64,000 bases of DNA from Candidatus Dactylopiibacterium sp. (GTDB lineage: Bacteria > Pseudomonadota > Gammaproteobacteria > Burkholderiales > Rhodocyclaceae). The stretch lies in the NCBI GenBank assembly GCA_031119555.1, contig JAVHXQ010000007.1:1-64000 (forward strand), written 5' to 3'. Below are positions 57,949 to 64,000 of the stretch, in pieces (position 1 is the first letter of the stretch; each line of letters starts with the position of its first letter). Made by a program: the position numbers and the translations under genes. The notes under the pieces were generated by a model. That model made no database searches and was not told the DNA's origin. It was given only the letters and a program-made list of their open reading frames with translations.

Positions 57949-59424
57949 ATGAACTTCAATCCGATCTCCGGGGGGCCGGCCGCCTGGCGCCTCGGCGCCT
58001 TCGCGGCGATGCTGGGCGCGCTGAACCCGGCGGGCGCGCATGCGGCGGACGGCCCCGGCGGCGCGCCCGGCGCGGGCGCGGTCAGCATCCATGCGGCGGC
58101 CTCGCGCCTGCCACCCAGCCTGCGCCAGGTTGCCGAGCAGGGGCAGGTACGGGTGCGGGTGCGCGAAGGCACGCTGCTGCAGTTGCCGCGCGCGGCCACT
58201 CGCGTGCTGGTGGCCGACCCCAAGGTGGCGAGCTTCCAGATGCCCTCGCCGAGCAGCCTCTTCGTGTTCGGCGAAAGCGTGGGCAGCACGACGCTCTTCG
58301 CGTTGGACGCGCGCGACGAAGTCGTGGCGGCGCTGCGCGTGGTCTCCGAACACAATCTCGATGCGCTGCGCGAGCAGGTGGCGCGCGCGGTGCCCGAAGC
58401 GCAGGTGGAGCTGGAACCCTCGGTGAACGACCGCCTCATCGTGCGGGGCACGGTGCGCACGCCCCTGCAGGCGCGCCAGGTGGTGGAACAGGTGCAGGCC
58501 TATCTCGACGGCAACGGCAAGACGTCCGGCGGCGCCGGAGGGGGCGGGCGCGGCGGGCAGGACAGCGGCGTCATCAACCAGCTCAAGGTCGAGCTTTCGT
58601 CGCAGATCAACATCCAGGTACGGGTGGTGGAAGTCTCGCGCTCGCTTTCGCACGAGCTGGGCTTCAACTGGGCCTCGGTGCTCGACGGCGCGACGCTGGG
58701 CTCGGGCAATGCCCAGGGCGTGTTCACCGCCATGAACGGCGGCGGCTATACCTCGCTGATGCCCGCCAGCGGTACCGGCGGCGGCGCCATCGGCGGCACG
58801 CTGGTGCGGCGCGGCTCGTTCTCGCTGGGCGGGCTGCTCACCGCGCTGTCCTCGCAAGGCATGGCCACGGTGCTCGCGGAGCCCAACCTGACCGCCATGT
58901 CGGGCGAGAGCGCGGCCTTCGCGGCGGGCGGCGAAGTGCCCATCGTGATCATCACCAACAACAACGTACAGATCGACTACAAGTCGTATGGCGTGATCCT
59001 GCGCATGACGCCGACATTGCTGTCGGCCAACCGCATCAGCCTGCACATCGCCCCCGAGGTCAGCGAGCTCAGCAGCGAGGGCGCGGTGACGCTGGACGGC
59101 GGCACCACGATTCCGGCGTTCACGGTACGCCGCGCCGACACCACCGTGGAACTCGCGAGCGGGCAGAGCTTCGCGCTCGCCGGCATGTTGCGCAGCACCA
59201 GCTCGCAGCAGCTCAGCAACGTGCCGGGGCTGTCACGCATTCCGTGGCTGGGGCGCCTGTTCGAGCACGAGGCGACCGAATCGCGCGAGACCGAACTCGT
59301 GCTGCTCGTGACCGCCCAGGTCGTCGATCCCGTTTCGCCGCAGGCCCTGCAGGTGCCCGGGCGCGGCATTCCCTCCCTGGACGCCGCGCTGCCCGAACAG
59401 GGCGCCGCCGGCTATCTCTACTGA
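57949..59424 (+). CDS. cpaC: Outer membrane secretin CpaC/RcpA
   Basis: Secretin core AFAAGGEVPIVI...YGVILRMTPTLL...VPGLSRIPWLGRLFEH; start at 57949 or 57919 unresolved. Confidence 0.92.
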   Translation: MNFNPISGGPAAWRLGAFAAMLGALNPAGAHAADGPGGAPGAGAVSIHAAASRLPPSLRQVAEQGQVRVRVREGTLLQLPRAATRVLVADPKVASFQMPSPSSLFVFGESVGSTTLFALDARDEVVAALRVVSEHNLDALREQVARAVPEAQVELEPSVNDRLIVRGTVRTPLQARQVVEQVQAYLDGNGKTSGGAGGGGRGGQDSGVINQLKVELSSQINIQVRVVEVSRSLSHELGFNWASVLDGATLGSGNAQGVFTAMNGGGYTSLMPASGTGGGAIGGTLVRRGSFSLGGLLTALSSQGMATVLAEPNLTAMSGESAAFAAGGEVPIVIITNNNVQIDYKSYGVILRMTPTLLSANRISLHIAPEVSELSSEGAVTLDGGTTIPAFTVRRADTTVELASGQSFALAGMLRSTSSQQLSNVPGLSRIPWLGRLFEHEATESRETELVLLVTAQVVDPVSPQALQVPGRGIPSLDAALPEQGAAGYLY

Positions 59425-59445
59425 TCGCGCAGGAGTGCTTCCGTC

Positions 59446-60144
59446 ATGAAACCCGACTTCCCCCGCCCGCCCGGCCACGCCCCGCGCCGCCACCGCGCGA
59501 TCCTGGCGGGCATGCTCGCCCTCGTGGGCCTGAGCGCCTGCGAAACCCCCATCAATGGCCTGCGCGCCAGCCGCCTCAGCGGCGAGCCCGTGCCCGCCGC
59601 CAGCGTCGCGCCGCGCGCGCTTGCCCTGGCCCTGGTGGTGGCCGGCGATGGGCAGGGGCTGAGCGAAGCGTCGCTGCGCGAAGCCAACCGCATGCTGCAA
59701 AGCCAGGGCCGCCTGCCGGCGCAGACCCTCTCCATCACGCCTTTCACCCCTCAGGGCGAGCGCGTCGCGCAGCGCCTGGCGCAGGCGCTCACGCGGGCTG
59801 GCGCACGCCGCCCGGCCGTGCTGGCCGTGCCCGGCGACGCGCCCCGCCTCGAGGAAGCCCGCCGCCACGGCTGGGATCTGGAACTGCAGTCGGAAGCCCT
59901 CGTCGTGAGCGTGCCGGATTGCCGCGCGGCGGTGCCGGATCGCGTGATGGTGCGTCCGCACGCCGCCCTTGGCCCGCTCGGGTGCGCCACGCGCGCCAAC
60001 GTGGCGGCGATGGTCAGCGATCCGCGCGACCTCACGCGCCCCCGCACGCTGGACGGCGGTAACGGCGCCGCCGCCGCGGCGGCCGTGGCGCGCTACCAGA
60101 ACGGCGAGGTCCGCGACCTCATCGACATCGATTTCGAGGACTGA
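59446..60144 (+). CDS. cpaD: CpaD-like pilus biogenesis lipoprotein
   Basis: LVGLSACETP lipobox; LGCATRANVAAMVSDPRDLTRPR typical of CpaD. Confidence 0.85.
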   Translation: MKPDFPRPPGHAPRRHRAILAGMLALVGLSACETPINGLRASRLSGEPVPAASVAPRALALALVVAGDGQGLSEASLREANRMLQSQGRLPAQTLSITPFTPQGERVAQRLAQALTRAGARRPAVLAVPGDAPRLEEARRHGWDLELQSEALVVSVPDCRAAVPDRVMVRPHAALGPLGCATRANVAAMVSDPRDLTRPRTLDGGNGAAAAAAVARYQNGEVRDLIDIDFED

Positions 60145-60147
60145 ACG

Positions 60148-61389
60148 ATGAACGACACCCCGCACGCCGTCCTGACCGAAGCCGCCGGCGACAGCCTCGT
60201 CGCATTCGTCGCCGCCCCGGAGCGCGCCGCGCTCGCCGACATGCAGGCCCGCCTGCAGCGCGAGGGCTGGGCCTTGCGCGAAGGCGGCGCCGCCGAGGCG
60301 CTGGCGTGGGCGACCGGCCACCCCCTGCCGGCGCTGCTGATCGTCGACCTCGCCGCCCACGCGCACCCGCTGCAGACGCTCGCGGAACTGGCCGCCACCT
60401 ACGGCCCCACGACGCAGATCGTCGTGCTGGGCGACGCGCAGGATGTCGATCTCTATCGCCAGCTGCTGCAGGCCGGCGCCCTCGAATACCTGCTCAAGCC
60501 GCTGCGCCTGGGGCTGCTCGCGAGCACGCTGGAGCGCGCCGAGCACGGCACGCCGCTGGGGCAGGGTGCGCAGGCGCGGGGCGGGCGCACGGTGGCCATC
60601 GCCGGGGCCACGGGGGGCGCCGGCACCAGCACGGTGGCGGCGGCGCTGGGGCGGTTGATCGCCGGGCAGCGCCAGATGCCGTGCGTGCTGGTCGATTTCG
60701 ACCGCAGCAAGGGCGACCTGCCGCTGCTGCTGGCCGCCGAGGCGGAGGCCGGCCTCGCGGCGCTGCTGGCCGCGCCCGAGATCGATCCGCGCATGCTCCA
60801 GCGCAGCCTGCACAGCCTGCCCGCGAGCCTCAGCGCGGGCGTGCCGCAGCGCCTGCACCTGCTGGCCCAGGCGCCCGCGCCGCACACCCCGGTGAGTGCC
60901 GCGCGCGTGCTGGAACTCGGCGCGGCCCTGACCCAGCTCTTCTCGCTGGCAATCTGGGACATGCCCGCCTGCCAGACCGAAGGCGTGGCCGAAGTGCTCG
61001 ATCACGCCGACGTGCGCGTGCTGCTCTTCGATCTCAACGTGCAGAGCGCGCGCCACGTGCATCGGCTCGTGCAGCGCTTCGGCGACGAGCGCGCCGGCCA
61101 GCGCCTGCTGCTCGTCCACAACGCCATCGGCGCGGCCACGCCGGGCCAGCTCACGGCGGCGCGCTTCGAGGAATTCGTGGGGCGGCGCATCGACTTCAGC
61201 CTTCCGCACGCCGGCGGCAGGCTCGCCGAGAGCCTGCTCGAAGGCCCGCTCGACGTCACGCGCGACACGCCGTTCGCGCAGGCCGTGCTGGCGCTCGCCG
61301 ACACGCTGCTGGGGCGGCGGGCGCAGCCCTCCGGCACCGCGCAGCCCGGCTGGCTGCAGCGCTTGCTGCGCGGGCCCGCGCGCGTCTGA
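60148..61389 (+). CDS. tadZ: Flp pilus localisation ATPase TadZ/CpaE
   Basis: Receiver-like N-terminus; deviant Walker A AGATGGAGTSTVAAALG. Confidence 0.9.
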   Translation: MNDTPHAVLTEAAGDSLVAFVAAPERAALADMQARLQREGWALREGGAAEALAWATGHPLPALLIVDLAAHAHPLQTLAELAATYGPTTQIVVLGDAQDVDLYRQLLQAGALEYLLKPLRLGLLASTLERAEHGTPLGQGAQARGGRTVAIAGATGGAGTSTVAAALGRLIAGQRQMPCVLVDFDRSKGDLPLLLAAEAEAGLAALLAAPEIDPRMLQRSLHSLPASLSAGVPQRLHLLAQAPAPHTPVSAARVLELGAALTQLFSLAIWDMPACQTEGVAEVLDHADVRVLLFDLNVQSARHVHRLVQRFGDERAGQRLLLVHNAIGAATPGQLTAARFEEFVGRRIDFSLPHAGGRLAESLLEGPLDVTRDTPFAQAVLALADTLLGRRAQPSGTAQPGWLQRLLRGPARV

Positions 61390-61409
61390 ACGCAGGAAGG
61401 ATTCCCCCC

Positions 61410-62800
<1,391 letters not shown>

Positions 62801-62801
<1 letters not shown>

Positions 62802-63802
62802 TGCTCGATCTCTTCACGCTGCTGGTCTTCGTGCTGGTGCTGGGCGCGTTCTTCACGGCGCGCGCGCTTGGCGCGCGCCAGCAACGCGAGGAGCGCATCG
62901 CGCAGCGCCTCGCCGCGCTGCGGCTCGCACTCCTGCAATCGCCCGCCGCCGCCGTGCTGGAAGGGGCCGAATCCATCGCCGCGCCGGATGAGCGCGCCGG
63001 CCTGCCCGTGCGTCTGCAGCTGTGGCTCGCGCGTCATCCGCGCGTGGCCGCCGGCGTGGACGGCGCGCGGGCGGACCTCGCGCGCATCGGCTGGCTGCCG
63101 GGGCTGGGCCGGCGCCTGCTGCTCACGGCCGCCGCGGCCCTCGTGCCCGGCGCGCTGCTCGGGCGCATGACGCCCGCGCCACTGCTCGCGGGCGCCGCCA
63201 CCGCGCTGGCCTGCTTCGCCGCGCTGCTCGCGATGGGCTACCAGGGCGCCATGAACCGCCATCTGGCGGCGCTTGCGCGACACCTGCCGGAATGCATAGA
63301 CGCCATCACGCGCATCTGCCGGGCCGGCGTGCCGCTGCACAGCGCCTTCGCGATCGCGGCCAGCCACCAGAGCGGCCCGCTCGTCGACGAGCTCAACCAG
63401 ATCGACCGCTGGCTCAAGCTCGGCCTGCCGCTGCGCCAGGTGATGCAGACCTCGGCGCGGCGCGTGCCGCTGGCCGAGTACCGCTTCTTCGCGGTCATCC
63501 TCATCATCAGTCAGGAGTCCGGCGGACGCCTGGGCGACACCCTGGAGCGCCTGTCGGCCACGCTGCGGGCGCGCGCCGAGCTGCGCATGAAGGTCATGGC
63601 CAAGACGTCCGAGGCGCGGGCCTCGTCCAAGATCGTCGCGCTGCTGGTGCCCGGCGTGCTGGGCTACATGTATCTCAACGCGCCGGCCGATTTCCGCTTC
63701 ATGTTCAGCGATGCGGCCGGCCTCAAGGTCACCGCCTACGCGCTGGCCAGCGTGATGCTGGGCCTGCTCGTCACGCACCTCATGGTGCGCCGGGTGAGAT
63801 GA
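62801..63802 (+). CDS. tadB: Tad inner membrane protein TadB
   Basis: T2SSF domain HLPECIDAITRICRAGVPLHSAF...QESGGRLGDTLERLS; ATG overlaps tadA stop. Confidence 0.9.
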
Positions 63803-63812
63803 GGGGCCGCGC

Positions 63813-64000
63813 ATGAACGACACCCTCCTCGTCCCGGCCCTGCTCGGAACCCTCGTCGCCAGCCTCGCGCTCGGTGTGTGGCTGGGGCGCCGCGAGCTGG
63901 CGCGCAACCCGCTGCGCGAGCGCCTGCAGCCGCGCCGCGACGCCATGCTCGCGGGGGATGCCGAAGACGCCATCACGCTCGATCAATCCCCCCTCGCGCC
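63813..64000 (+). CDS. tadC: TadC (partial, truncated by window end)
   Basis: MNDTLLVPALLGTLVASLALGVWLG... N-terminal TM; position directly after tadB. Confidence 0.65.
   Translation, partial: MNDTLLVPALLGTLVASLALGVWLGRRELARNPLRERLQPRRDAMLAGDAEDAITLDQSPLA

Overview
This window is a high-GC, betaproteobacterial-type chromosomal segment; I did not assign a genus. Most of it is core genome. Left to right it carries: SGNH hydrolase, dinB, glnS, MFS, KdgF-like cupin, H+-pyrophosphatase, ppsR/ppsA, nfeD, mnmC, fabI, PpiC-type PPIase, bolA, yciB, an OmpR/EnvZ-type two-component pair, tsaB-rimI-UDG, lplT, LysR-alr-radA, tpiA-dnaQ, parE, a TIGR01212-like radical SAM gene, HU, tig-clpP-clpX-lon, pilZ-tatD, suhB, trmJ, cysE, a methyltransferase, argO/argP, infA and hrpA. 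The right third is more accessory: a detached flgK-flgL pair, lexA with an uncharacterised 68-aa ORF directly downstream, about 1 kb of repeat-rich non-coding DNA, then a tad/flp pilus locus (flp-tadV-cpaB-cpaC-cpaD-tadZ-tadA-tadB-tadC) cut by the window end. I found no rRNA, tRNA, CRISPR array, transposase or recognisable defence system. The best leads are (i) the 55.0-56.0 kb interval with 8 exact CCCGCAC heptamers (a G-quadruplex motif on the minus strand) followed by about three 175-bp direct repeats, (ii) the small ORF that is probably co-transcribed with lexA from tandem LexA boxes, (iii) a -24/-12 (sigma-54) promoter match in front of the isolated flgKL, (iv) a ~390-nt apparent leader upstream of infA, and (v) a 30-bp perfect palindrome inside the radical SAM coding sequence. 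No complete novel system can be claimed from sequence reading alone.
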